Part shown: positions 46,401-54,416 of the stretch, piece by piece
Layout of the letters: every line of letters starts with the position of its first letter
How positions within the stretch are numbered: position 1 is the stretch's first letter
Assembly (NCBI RefSeq): GCF_037975245.1
Contig: NC_092582.1
Location: forward strand, 2,730,001 to 2,794,000
DNA: 64,000 nucleotides
From: Apostichopus japonicus
Taxonomy: Eukaryota; Echinodermata; Holothuroidea; Aspidochirotida; Stichopodidae
Direction: 5' to 3'
Made by a program: the position numbers and the translations under genes
Notes under the pieces: generated by a model
Database searches by the model: none
The model's input: the letters and a program-made list of their open reading frames with translations, nothing else
What the model was told of the DNA's origin: nothing

Positions 46401-48203
46401 GAAAACTTTGCATATACAGTCATACTCGATTCATGAAATTAATTCAATTAAAGTTAATTTCTTTGTTTTCTTTTTTTTTCTAATTCTCAGGAAAGGCTGA
46501 AGAGTATTGTCGACGAAAGACAATTAAAGTTTAAGGTAATTATGTCGATCTCAAATATTTGATTTTTCAACATTTCTTTTTCATGAAACTCAAATATCTT
46601 ACCTCTAAGTTGACACGGCGTTTTGATACCATACAGGCGTGCAACTATATATGACGTCACATTTGTTATGATTACAAACGGTGACGATATCAACTATCAA
46701 TATTTCACAAACGCTTTTAACGGTATTTCAATCAAATTTCACCAGAATGCTTCTTCATGAGTCAAAAAAAAATCTTCAAATGCACCGTATCCTCTTTAAA
46801 TTCGATCTATACCTGTCTCTCGTACTTTTAGGAAGTCTCTGAGAATCTGGTCAAAAGATATCATTTTGAGAAGAGACATCAAGAGGAGGAGGATGACCAG
46901 GCCAATATCCTCAACGAACTCAAACAAGATATCTCTGGTTTCAAGTTTGAGATGTTTGAAGCTCTTGGCGAGATGGACAAAAAGATCCGACAGGTGGAGG
47001 CTAAAGTCCATGACAGAGAGTTGGACGATGATGATAATCTTGGGACAGGAATGTTCCAGGTAAGAGAACCTTAGATGTTAATACTCCACTCTCTACCCTC
47101 GGGACTCTACCCTCGGGACGCACGAGATGAACCGTGGAAAGAGTTATCGATATTAGTTAACTAAAAAAAAACTGATGGGTCATCATTAAAAGCACATAAA
47201 AACGAAGAAAACGTGAAAATAATAAGAAAGGCAAAATGCTTCAAAGCCGCTTTTCCCACCCGTGCGTCACTTATAATGCTAACATTATTTGTTGGTTGCA
47301 ACATATACCTCGCCAAATTGATTTATGGCTTTAAATTCGAAGTACTGCAAAGTTGTTCTATTTCCCTCCTTGGGGGGGGGGGGTATTTCTTTTCCTGACA
47401 CTAGCAATGGCCATCAGGTCTGCGTCAAATTCCCACCACTGTAGCCAGGGTATCTTTATATTGTGTGTGAAACCCACTTCTGACACCAATGTAATGTTAT
47501 TGTGTATGGACAAGTTGGCTGGATCCGAAAAATGGTGACAGCAGCAGATCAACTAAAGCACATGTATAGACTTCTACATGTCAATTAGTATGTCAGCTAA
47601 TATACACCAGATCTCGCGATAATTTCTTGGAACTTGAGGGCAGGTTAACGGTAAGAACCTACCAATCCGAAGTCTACACAGATGTATAGTCTATATAACC
47701 AATTATAGGTATATGTGTTTTTACTCTTTTAGGCCTATGTGTTGATGTGTTTTATTAGGTACACGTGTTTCCATTAACACCAACTACATAGACAGACATT
47801 TTGTTATCACAATTGAAGCTATTTCATCATAAAATGGAATTAAATCCTTTCTCAAATTTATAAACTTACTTAAATGTTCTTCTACTGTAAATTAAGTTTC
47901 TCTTTGATGTTTTTAATGCAGGCTATGCGTGACGCAATGAGAGAGCCGTCTCACGCAGACAGTATGGAATCACTATCTTCCGGGTGTTCAGATCAAATGG
48001 TTGACATGTCCAAGGCAAATGACCAAAAGAACGCCCGATGGATGATGGACGATGACCTCGAATTGACCCCACTGGTGCCGGTCAACAGCGGTGGGAACAG
48101 AGCCCTGCCCTCATCTAATCCGATTCCTAATGGTCTACAGACCGACCTTATCCAGTACATCGACGAAGAAGAAGAGGCTGCGCAGAGGAACACTATGCTG
48201 TGA
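21898..48203 (+). CDS. TRPC: TRPC-family cation channel gene (13 exons joined)
   Basis: Non-selective, calcium-permeable cation channel of the plasma membrane; TRPC channels assemble as tetramers and are gated downstream of phospholipase C. Exons: 21898-22102, 28932-29056, 30861-31361, 34990-35347, 36609-36745, 37121-37321, 39288-39428, 40238-40437, 40739-40946, 42542-42721, 46491-46535, 46832-47059, 47922-48203. All introns are GT-AG and the phases join into one frame. From Met at 21937 (G at -3, G at +4) the protein is 923 residues, close to the usual 850-980. Order: ankyrin repeats (about 1-150), linker helices (150-264), pre-S1 elbow (294-316), S1 (329-351), S2 (369-391), S3 (401-428), S4 (533-553), S5 (565-595), LFW pore motif (618-620), S6 (645-672), TRP box EWKFSR (685-690), coiled coil (about 780-812), C-terminal NTML. 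S5 and the PDZ-like end look nearest to TRPC4/5, but the subfamily is not settled. A longer N-terminus from an upstream exon is possible, because 12 residues precede Met in frame. Confidence 0.95.
22113..22120. promoter_or_regulatory. CRE octamer just inside intron 1
   Basis: Perfect palindromic TGACGTCA, 10 bp after the exon 1 splice junction. It matches the CREB/ATF consensus; binding is inference. Confidence 0.35.
22300..23850. repeat. 64-bp minisatellite with higher-order structure (TRPC intron 1)
   Basis: Roughly 24 tandem copies of a 64-65 bp pyrimidine-rich unit containing TAGTGTCTTGCCTT, CTTATCTAGTCTGTTCTGG and CCTTTGTTTTGTCCTTTGTC. A block of about 340 bp starting at 22781 recurs identically from 23423, an offset of 642 bp (ten units). 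The Cys/Leu/Ser-rich open frames across it arise because the unit lacks stops in some frames. Confidence 0.95.
24229..24315. repeat. 31-bp tandem triplicate
   Basis: Three imperfect units of TCTTACATCTAGTATAGGG plus TGTAGGG-like sequence in intron 1. Confidence 0.8.
24316..24680. other. TRPC intron 1 interior
   Basis: No feature recognised between the short tandem repeat and the AT array. Confidence 0.5.
24681..24915. repeat. (TA)n array with an internal inverted repeat
   Basis: TA tracts interrupted by TTTA and CATA. The 16-mer ATAATATATTGAATAT (about 24793) and its complement ATATTCAATATATTAT (about 24853) flank a TA-rich centre, so the region could extrude as a cruciform. Confidence 0.9.
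24916..28280. other. TRPC intron 1 interior, no feature recognised
   Basis: AT-rich with many short A and T runs. The open frames here lack domains. A stretch around 27900-28130 has a repeat-like feel, but no terminal structure could be defined. Confidence 0.45.
28289..28318. promoter_or_regulatory. Triple CRE (TGACGTCA) cluster in TRPC intron 1
   Basis: Three perfect TGACGTCA palindromes at 28289-28296, 28301-28308 and 28311-28318, spaced 12 and 10 bp start to start (about one helical turn). The cluster lies about 620 bp before exon 2. The octamer is the CREB/ATF consensus; an enhancer role is inference. Confidence 0.5.
28757..28912. repeat. A/T homopolymeric low-complexity tract before exon 2
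   Basis: Almost only A and T (TTTAAAAAATTT-like words). The segment TTTGTTTAATTTTATTTTTAAAAAA is partly duplicated. The tract ends about 20 bp before the exon 2 acceptor. Confidence 0.9.
28932..29056 (+). CDS. TRPC: TRPC exon 2: ankyrin repeat
   Basis: Acceptor TTTTTTTAG ends at 28931 and donor GTAAGT starts at 29057; the exon joins in phase 1 and ends in phase 0. It encodes residues 56-97, including [18 protein letters not shown] and [10 protein letters not shown]. These match the conserved TRPC 'VGDALLHAI' ankyrin helix pair. Confidence 0.93.
29065..29540. repeat. Degenerate CACAT/ATCAC simple repeat
   Basis: About 470 bp dominated by TCACAT, ATCACA and ATTACA words without a fixed period, immediately after the exon 2 donor. 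The pattern fits an old pentanucleotide satellite. Confidence 0.75.
29861..30116 (+). mobile_element. 3' end of a LINE reverse transcriptase, broken
   Basis: Translating + gives the C-terminal tail typical of LINE ORF2: '[20 protein letters not shown]', then, after a frameshift near 29990, '[20 protein letters not shown]' and 'PNSIHIFNS', with a stop at 30114. The order and wording (short Cys/Lys-rich region, R-S-G-L-R-L, then a Y-S-F-V-P block) are characteristic of these elements. Only the last 85 or so codons remain. Confidence 0.75.
30117..30850. other. TRPC intron 2 remainder
   Basis: AT-rich with a G run near 30628. No supportable feature. Confidence 0.5.
30861..31361 (+). CDS. TRPC: TRPC exon 3: last ankyrin repeat and linker helices
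   Basis: Acceptor TGTTTTACAG and donor GTTAGT; 501 bp, phase 0 to 0, residues 98-264. It contains [17 protein letters not shown] (last ankyrin repeat), then [23 protein letters not shown] and [13 protein letters not shown], all hallmarks of the TRPC linker-helix domain. The segment between the ankyrin repeat and LNLYKALAS lacks the His-Cys-Cys-Cys cluster found in vertebrate TRPCs. Confidence 0.96.
31424..31465. repeat. (TA)n microsatellite
   Basis: About 20 TA units, 63 bp after the exon 3 donor. Confidence 0.95.
31466..34980. other. TRPC intron 3, no further feature
   Basis: About 3.5 kb of AT-rich intron with C runs (about 32945, 33660) and a CAC-rich patch at 34425-34485. Short open frames do not carry domains or splice in phase with the flanking exons. 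Confidence 0.5.
34990..35347 (+). CDS. TRPC: TRPC exon 4: pre-S1 elbow, S1 and start of S2
   Basis: Acceptor CCTTTGCAG, donor GTAAAA; residues 265-383 plus one base. It carries [18 protein letters not shown] (TRPC pre-S1 signature), the hydrophobic elbow [36 protein letters not shown] (S1) and the S2 start [10 protein letters not shown]. The frame stays open beyond the donor into a CCCT repeat, but the donor restores a correct phase-1 join to exon 5. Confidence 0.96.
35398..35880. repeat. (CCCT)n tetranucleotide microsatellite, about 120 perfect units
   Basis: 480 bp of uninterrupted CCCT starting 50 bp after the exon 4 donor. The other strand is (AGGG)n, which can form G-quadruplexes. In the pre-mRNA it is one long polypyrimidine tract. 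Confidence 0.98.
35881..36600. other. TRPC intron 4 remainder
   Basis: AT-rich, including a TTAATTAATTAATTAAT run near 36500. No gene. Confidence 0.5.
36609..36745 (+). CDS. TRPC: TRPC exon 5: end of S2 and S3
   Basis: Acceptor CTTTGCACAG, donor GTAACG; residues 384-429. It encodes [29 protein letters not shown] and [10 protein letters not shown], matching the TRPC 'W-N-x-M-D-F' S3 region. Phase 1 in, phase 0 out. Confidence 0.94.
37121..37321 (+). CDS. TRPC: TRPC exon 6: extra extracellular S3-S4 loop segment
   Basis: Acceptor CAAATTTCAG, donor GTAAGA; 67 codons, phase 0 to 0, residues 430-496. It is entirely hydrophilic and lies between S3 and S4. It has three N-glycosylation sequons (N447 NAT, N481 NMS, N492 NLT), one Cys, and an amphipathic stretch [19 protein letters not shown] that may form a helix. 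Vertebrate TRPC4/5 have only a short loop here. Because it is phase 0-0 it could be skipped without a frameshift. The open frame and both splice sites support it as a real exon. Confidence 0.85.
37322..39287. other. TRPC intron 6, simple-sequence patches
   Basis: Contains a degenerate CGATACGAT/GTGATG-rich patch (about 37930-38290) and an alternating purine-pyrimidine patch of ATGCGCGCACATGCGCAC type (about 38962-39003). A perfect TGACGTCA lies at 39234-39241, 46 bp before exon 7. No additional exon was recognised. Confidence 0.5.
39288..39428 (+). CDS. TRPC: TRPC exon 7: end of the S3-S4 loop and start of S4
   Basis: Acceptor TTTCCTGCAG, donor GTACGT; 47 codons, residues 497-543. The first part continues the long loop. 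[15 protein letters not shown] is the conserved TRPC S4 entry ('[14 protein letters not shown]' in vertebrate TRPC4/5). Confidence 0.95.
39429..40237. other. TRPC intron 7
   Basis: No feature supported. The stretch 39460-39720 is GC-richer than its surroundings and has repeated GTGGAAA(G/A)TCG words, possibly transposon-derived. Confidence 0.4.
40238..40437 (+). CDS. TRPC: TRPC exon 8: S4-S5 linker and S5
   Basis: Acceptor CAACTTTCAG, donor GTAAGT; residues 544-609 plus two bases. [17 protein letters not shown] is the strongly conserved TRPC S4-S5 signature, followed by S5 and [10 protein letters not shown]. The outer loop to the pore helix is very short and has no cysteine. Confidence 0.97.
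40739..40946 (+). CDS. TRPC: TRPC exon 9: pore helix, filter and S6
   Basis: Acceptor TTTCACGTATAG, donor GTAAGT; joins in phase 2, ends in phase 0, residues 610-679. It contains the LFW pore motif (618-620), FGLPDI at the filter, and the S6 signature [15 protein letters not shown]. Confidence 0.97.
40947..42541. other. TRPC intron 9
   Basis: It begins with a C-rich stretch of CCCTGACC/CACCCC words (40970-41095). A (TAA)n patch and a short dispersed-repeat-like segment ending in CAAAGCGCTTTACA lie at about 42300-42375. Confidence 0.5.
42295..42400. mobile_element. Possible short dispersed-repeat fragment
   Basis: A (TAA)n tract followed by TTATAAAGCG and CAAAGCGCTTTACAGAC. The paired AAGCG/CGCTT words resemble the ends of abundant dispersed repeats in marine animal genomes. 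This is from memory of the motif style only; no boundaries can be fixed. Confidence 0.3.
42542..42721 (+). CDS. TRPC: TRPC exon 10: TRP box and proximal C-terminus
   Basis: Acceptor CATTTTTAG, donor GTAAGA; 60 codons, residues 680-739. It encodes [18 protein letters not shown] (TRP box variant EWKFSR against the usual EWKFAR) and the proline-rich [15 protein letters not shown], the classical second TRPC signature. Confidence 0.97.
42722..44320. other. TRPC intron 10, left part
   Basis: GGA-rich patch at 43270-43330 and a perfect TGACGTCA at 43835. No exon recognised. Confidence 0.45.
44325..44660. repeat. Diverged tandem duplication, about 187-bp unit
   Basis: The two halves share CAAACAAACTTA, AAAAGCT followed by CTGAACACCAGTAC, TTAAATGCACTA and AATGTGTATA in the same order, with the second half about 187 bp further on. 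Clear, but old. Confidence 0.65.
45601..45760 (-). pseudogene. Inverted partial copy of the TRPC exon 9 / intron 9 junction
   Basis: On the minus strand, CAACACTTACACGCTAGTAG continuing AGGTAAGTTTCAATC closely matches the end of exon 9 and its donor (CAACACGTACACGAGAGTAG, AGGTAAGTTTCCATC). A C/T-rich stretch follows, as in intron 9. The coding frame upstream is interrupted, so it is a remnant and not an alternative exon of the + strand gene. Confidence 0.5.
45761..46490. other. TRPC intron 10, right part
   Basis: AT-rich with a normal polypyrimidine tract before exon 11. No further feature. Confidence 0.5.
46491..46535 (+). CDS. TRPC: TRPC exon 11: 15-codon microexon
   Basis: 45 bp, phase 0 to 0, residues 740-754 ([15 protein letters not shown]), between TAATTCTCAG and GTAATT. 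The charged helix-forming sequence links the region after the TRP box to the conserved 'NLVKRY' block. Phase-neutral, so it could be alternatively included. Confidence 0.8.
46832..47059 (+). CDS. TRPC: TRPC exon 12: conserved C-terminal helix and coiled coil
   Basis: Acceptor CGTACTTTTAG, donor GTAAGA; 76 codons, residues 755-830. It includes ENLVKRYHF and [13 protein letters not shown], conserved in TRPC C-termini ('LVKRY', 'ELKQDISSFRYE'), then a heptad-like stretch and an acidic run. Confidence 0.95.
47060..47921. other. TRPC intron 12
   Basis: Contains the duplicated phrase CTCTACCCTCGGGAC near 47090-47118 and a G run near 47372. No exon. Confidence 0.5.
47922..48203 (+). CDS. TRPC: TRPC exon 13: distal C-terminus and stop
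   Basis: Acceptor TTTTAATGCAG; 93 codons and TGA at 48201-48203 (residues 831-923). Low-complexity polar tail with an acidic DEEEEAAQ segment and the terminal sequence QRNTML. NTML fits a class-I PDZ ligand (Thr at -2, Leu at 0), like the TTRL end of vertebrate TRPC4/5. Confidence 0.93.
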   Translation, partial: AMRDAMREPSHADSMESLSSGCSDQMVDMSKANDQKNARWMMDDDLELTPLVPVNSGGNRALPSSNPIPNGLQTDLIQYIDEEEEAAQRNTML

Positions 48204-48357
48204 GATCATATTCACGACGTCATGTATAAATTACATTCTTCACATTTTGATTGGTTGGTTACGATGTACAAATCAGTGACGTAGTTGTAAGGTTTCAACG
48301 TTTGGACCAATGACGTATTTCAGCATCAGTGAAAGAACAATATATGGACTGAAAATC

Positions 48358-48363
48358 AATAAA
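48358..48363 (+). terminator. Polyadenylation signal of TRPC
   Basis: AATAAA, 155 bp after the stop codon, with an A-rich site about 20 bp later. A second AATAAA near 48500 is a possible alternative. Confidence 0.6.
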
Positions 48364-48380
48364 GGAATAGCTTTCCTGTA

Positions 48381-51300
48381 CTAAAAAAAAAGGAAAACAT
48401 AATTATACTAATAACGCAAAGTATCATAGGAGAAAAAATAGAGAGGTGGTTAGAAATACTCAGTTAAAATACTGATTGTGTAAAATCTGACGTTTGATAA
48501 ATAAAAAAAATATTTAAAAAAAACACATATTTAAGACATTAACAGTTCAGCGAAAGGTGTTCCTGTGAAAAGTGCGGCAAAGATTTACCATTTTGAATCA
48601 GAAAATTCGCATTGTAGACAAGAGTTTGGTGTCTAAAATGATAGTTTTAAATCGTAGTCATGGTTCTATGATAAACTGTAGAAATTATTATCTCTTTTCT
48701 CTTCTGTATTTTTTCCTCATTTTTTTTTTTTTTTGGTCTTATTGAAGTGCTGGCGTCGATAACAATGGTGCCACGGTTATTCCCATTTTCAACAAGAGGA
48801 ACCTTTTTTACTATGTCTTCTTTTCTTCGCAATTTACAACGTATGATGCAAACGTGGTTGCTTAGCAACAGCCACGGGGCATCCTTTGAATTAGATACAT
48901 CGAAGTGCATGGGAGCAAATATTGTAGTGGGAATTTTCAAACACTTGTATATAGATATATTTAATGATGTCCAGCACTGGCAATAAAATACGCATTATAT
49001 AGAAAGTGACATTTTCCCGTCATTATAAACCTTCTCTTTTCTGTTAATCTCATGTATATCGATGTTTTAATTCAGTTCAAATATAGTTTACATATCTTTA
49101 TAGATAACCCTTCACGTCCATTTAACCTCAGTTCGATGAAAATCTTAGCCTTTTTTTTACGGCAGGGACATTAAAAACGATGACATTAAATAAACCAACA
49201 CTTTGAAAACGTGTTGGGAAGTCACTTGTTTTTTGAAAGGTTGGCCCAGGCATTTGTGTTCTTTCCAGAATTGGTATATATATAATATGCAAGACGCTTG
49301 TCCCCCCCCCGCAGGAAGGTATTTTATTATATTCACTAGACTGTTTCAGCCTCACTTTGTTGATCTGGTTCATTCACCATGCCTCTGATGATTAATAAAC
49401 AATGCCCAGTAAAAGGTACTGATAGAATTTAATCGATATATTTTACATCAAAATATTCATCACACGTTCAAGCTGATTTGCTCTTTTCTTCTTATTATTG
49501 ACAACAAGTGAGAGCGATACTTCTTTCTAAATACTTGGTCACAAAATCTTCAAATTGGAAATTTCAAATGTATGTTATAAATCTTTTGTCTCCTTTCTAT
49601 ACGATTACACGATTTTATGTTCACGGTAGATGGCGCGATAGCAACTCGGTTAATCGGGAAACTGAACACGAAATGTAACTAGTCGGATAATCGAGAAACT
49701 GTAAAGCAAAATGGTGCCTTTATTGCCACTATTTGTTTAATTTGTTTGCGATTAAACAGAGTCAGTTTCATTTTGATCTTATTTTTAAAAAATGGTTATT
49801 AGTTTAATGTGTCATGCTGCCGATTTTATTTCAACCTATACCCAAACAAGTCTGTAGAATTGTTTATAAAAATGTTAAAAAATTGACAAAATTTAAAATA
49901 CGATAGTTTAATGGTATGTTTCCGGTGATTTTTTTGACCGTCTTTTCAAAGACTTGCATCAAATTTAATAATTGCAATAAACATTTTCACCTTTTACTCT
50001 TTACCTTTTAAAGTAATTGAATTACTATGAATATTTATAATGACGTCACGGAATCCGCCTTTATTGACGCTGTTATGCTTAATTGGATACATCCGGTAGA
50101 GATTGTGTTTCCATGAACAAAAGAAGACAACTCATTTGCATATATCCTTCACAAATAAGAACATTTATTTATAGCGAGGGTGTGGTTATTTGGTTTCCGA
50201 AACGTTTTCGAACTAAAACAAAATATGACTCGGGCCCGTTTAGTGGTTTTAACTAAATTACGTCACTTCCTTACAGATGTCAAACGTATTGGCTGTAAAG
50301 TTTAGACATTTTTCTTTATTACCTTATTGTGTTTTTCTTTTTTCTTTTTTCTTCAATGGTAAAAGTCTGGTGTTAATTCAGGTATTAAAAAATAGATCTA
50401 TATTTCTGTGTGATTTTGAATTTTATTGAATGTATTTATATCTCTTCTCTTTTATCTTTTCAAAATTTCATGAGGTTTCAAATTGTTTCACATATTATAT
50501 TATATATTCCGTACTTTGGTATAGGTGATATATATAGTAGTTTTAAGGTTCAATATAAATGACCTAATTCAAAAGAAAAAAGTTGGTAACACATTAAGTA
50601 TGTAATTAATATATGCATATAGTTTTCATTACCGATAGTAATTTACATAAATATTGAATTAAGAGTGTACAGCTGTTTACAGAAAAATTCGGTTCAATTT
50701 AGAATTCTGGTATTGGATCTTATAAATGTTGATCACTCAAATTTATCAATTGTGTTCTATCATCGACCCATAAAATAACAGAACTGTCTGTATTCTGTTT
50801 TTGAATATCTTGACCGTATTAGGGGATCCTTCTACCAATCCTACCCCCACTCTTAACCCCCCCCCCCCCCTGCACCTCAACACATTTTAAAACTGTACTT
50901 TCATAAACCGTAACCGTGAGATAAATTTCCCTTAGCAGGATCTGAAGAATACGAGGAAATAGTTCAAAACGGCTGTTTTCATAAAGTCAAAGTCTATAAC
51001 GCCATGTAAACGAAGTGCATGTGATTTGCTTTACATTTACGCCTTGCCCTATAGATCATATTATATACAGTGTGCTCAGGGTATGGTTTCTGTAAACTAA
51101 ATTCAATTTAAAGTGGTATTTCTCTTAAACTCTCGCCCTTTCTTCCTGTTTATCACTGGATGAACTTACTCTAGTGCAGAGAATGCTGTTGTGTCACATT
51201 GGTTCAACATGCCTAGTAACTTTTTCGTACGATTGGCACTCTATTACTGATTTTCTATAGTGAAATACATTAGTTATGAATTATATGACTGAAGGCCTAT

Positions 51301-51737
51301 GAATATACAGTTAAACACATAATTATATAGCTTCCTCAAATGTGAGTGCTTAGGATACAAAATATATAATCCCTCATGAAATATGTTCACCCGGTTTTCA
51401 AATATGTAAACAGAAATGTTCAGAGTTTCTCAATTTTTCTGTGTGCTTACTTCAAAGCAAAATACACTTGCAAGCTCCGTTTTCTTCTGTTATTTAATTC
51501 AAGTCATCATTATACGCGGAGACCGATTCCGCGAGATAAAATGAGCATTATATAATGGAGTAACCTTCAACTAGTTTGGTGATATGAATCGTGTAATCTT
51601 ACATTACGTCGGTTTAGCTTGAACACATTGAATACATACTTTAAAACAAATTCTCGCCTTTGTCCTTTATTGATCTCATATTCAAATAAATGAACCGAGT
51701 CACAGTCCGATACTGGAGCGCCCCCCCCCCTTGCGCA
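48381..51737. other. Intergenic between TRPC and ANKRD45, left part
   Basis: AT-rich, with C runs (49304, 50859) and a perfect TGACGTCA at 50041. No coding exon recognised. Confidence 0.5.
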
Positions 51738-51801
51738 GGGTTCAAGTGCGGAGCGGAGGAGTGTGGGGCGCACCACCCTCCTCCGCTCCGCACTTGAACC
51801 C
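51738..51801. other. Perfect GC-rich 23-bp inverted repeat (hairpin)
   Basis: Arms 51738-51760 (GGGTTCAAGTGCGGAGCGGA then GGA) and 51779-51801 are exact complements around an 18-nt GC-rich loop. This is striking against the AT-rich background. It could be a structured RNA, a mini inverted repeat or a regulatory palindrome; no family was recognised. Confidence 0.9.
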
Positions 51802-53960
51802 AATTTATTCTCCTACTAAAAACTTATTTTTGTCAGAATACACAGTGGCGGAGCCAGAGGAAACTAACTCTTATGAGGTACGGTGAACTCAATGTCACGA
51901 TCATAAATTACGAAATTGAAGGTTATTGTGCTCATTATTAAGATCCTTACTGGATCCCCTTCATGCACCGTCCTGAAATCCGTTTCACTGGCTGAAATAA
52001 CGCCTGAGCATGCACACGTCCGTATATACAAACAGTACTGTGTTACACGGACCTTAGTAATGAAACGACTGTAGAGATAAGGCTAACCGTTCTCATCGCT
52101 GCCGTGGAAACGAAATGCTGTTCGGGAGAGATACGAACATTGTGTTTTAGTATCAACCTGTAAGCCAAACATTTCAACAGTATATGAAACATAAGTCGGT
52201 TACCTACGTGACCCATACCGTTTACATGATAAAGGTATACGCAAAGGAGTTAAATGCAGAGCTTAACTTAAGCCTAAGAGTACTGTATGACTAAGAGCAT
52301 AAATCGCAACGTTTAGTAGTCTAACGTTAGGCATATGGTAGTAGCGTACAGTTTACGCGTTAATCTACATTTCGCAGAATACATTCTAGGCTATTATAAA
52401 TAGGCCTAGGTCTGCTGGCCTGCCTACAGTTACATAGTATAAATAATGAAGCAAATTGGGAAATGGTATGAACACAATTGATCACTTAATGCATAATATT
52501 ATTGGTGAACTCTCTGATTTTGCAGTGTGGTTGAACATTGCCCTTAAACTAGGCCTTGCAGCTTAATTTAAGGGCAATAAGGACCCGGTGGCCATGAATC
52601 ATTGCACAAAAATTTTGGTCACACATTCCTGGTCTACCATGGTATACTCTACTGATCTATTTACTCCTCTTGCATCTTCACAAACAGTCGTCACACAGAA
52701 TACACATCCCAGGATGTAAGCTCATTACTCAATTTAAGCTTATACAGATTACACTTAGCATTACAATAACATATAGTTAGAAAATAAGGATTCCAATAGG
52801 ATAGGATTTACTGTACAAAGAATACTTAATATCTATTACAGACTTACTTAGGCTTACTTAAGATTACTTACAGTGCTATTCCAAGTGGTGATCCCAACAC
52901 CACCCATCCCTACATACCCAAGATATGAACTCCAATAATTAGGTTCAGCAGATGTGTTTATTAAAGGTATGCTATATTGGCCCAAAGTATGCTAGATATC
53001 AAATATTTATTACAACCTTCGAGGAAATTTTCCTCACTGGGACATTCAGTCATCATGTGTGTTCCTTAAAATGTCTGAGAACAATTTGGAGAGTAAAGAC
53101 CCCCAAGTACTTCTTGACAACTTGTAGCAAATGTAGCATTCTAAAATTTGGGACCTACACTGACTACCTTTAAATTGTATTTGAGTAGATCATTTTAAGC
53201 AACTGACATAATGTGAAATGGTGACAAAGAACATACAACCATATAGTTATAGATATTCAGTTACTAACCATTAGTCATTCTATAGAATGGTACTACATGC
53301 TATTGAACTTTGAATGAACTATGAGTAACAACTTAAAGTAGTATAAAATACTCTGCTAATATACTACATGATGTACAGGAAAAGGATCAATATCAAGTTA
53401 AAGCTGAGCTCCTAATCTGCAGTGTGAATGTTCTTCTTCTAGAAGCTCAGTTATCATACAGATCAAATCTCAAAGTCACACTAAATGCTAAAGTGAAAGC
53501 TAATAAGATGTAACATGAAAACACTAGCCAAGCTAGAACCTACAGTAAACTTACCCCAAACAAAGTGTTCTTCATTTTATTGTTTCATTATATATTTGTT
53601 TGAGTTATTCTTTCACTATTGGTACAAATTAAATATTCAATGCAAATCCAAAGGTATCTACAGGTAGATTAATTATGGCACAAACAGAAGAGTATTTATA
53701 TTATATTCTGTACATGCGGCAAAATTTGTTGTAAGAATTGCTACAATGCACAATCCAGCTGGGATTAGTAAATTAGCAGTATAATTTTCCAGTGTATAAG
53801 ACGTGTTTAGTGGTGGATTCATTCAGTAACTGAATTTGTTTGCCATTCTGACTTTTTTTTTTTTCCTTGCATTCTCAAATCATCTTTTCTGTGTTTAGAG
53901 TTTGCTTTAAATAGCCAGTACAGAAAATTTTGGCATCTACAGTAGCTTCAAAGCAAACAT
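51802..53960. other. Intergenic upstream of ANKRD45
   Basis: No exon recognised. A T-rich tract followed by TGTGTTTAG near 53880-53898 resembles a splice acceptor, so the first annotated ANKRD45 exon could be preceded by an untranslated exon. Confidence 0.45.
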
Positions 53961-54016
53961 CACTTTTAATGCAAATATTGTCTTTCAGTAGACTTGAAAG
54001 CAAGTCCAATCATAAG

Positions 54017-54416
54017 ATGGTCGACGATAATATAACAGAGACGGGAGATTCCCAAGCATCGTCTCCAGTCTCAAGAAAATCTGGAAAGAGAATCAATATA
54101 GTGATTGAATCTGCATTTAATGGCGACTTAAACAAGCTGCAAGAATGTTTTACAAATGAGGATAATCCTTACCACGAGAGATTGCAGGAGCAGATTAACT
54201 CAATCGATGAGGATGGACGATCACCAGTAGAGATTGCGGCCACCGAGGGCCATGTCGAAATGATGAAGTTCTTGATTGAGAAAGGATCGGAGCAAGATAC
54301 CCGGAACCCGCTAACCGGGAAGAGCCCCTTAGACATGGCCTGCATTCTAGGCAGAGAGGACATTGTCAGGGAACTTTTAGCCAACGAGGTCAAGTACGAT
54401 GCAACATCAGTTTCAG
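54017..54416 (+). CDS. ANKRD45: ANKRD45 exon 1 (first coding exon)
   Basis: Residues 1-133 plus one base; donor GTAAGT. Polar N-terminus, then NIVIESAFNGDLNKLQECF and two ankyrin repeats. Ends in phase 1. Confidence 0.9.
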
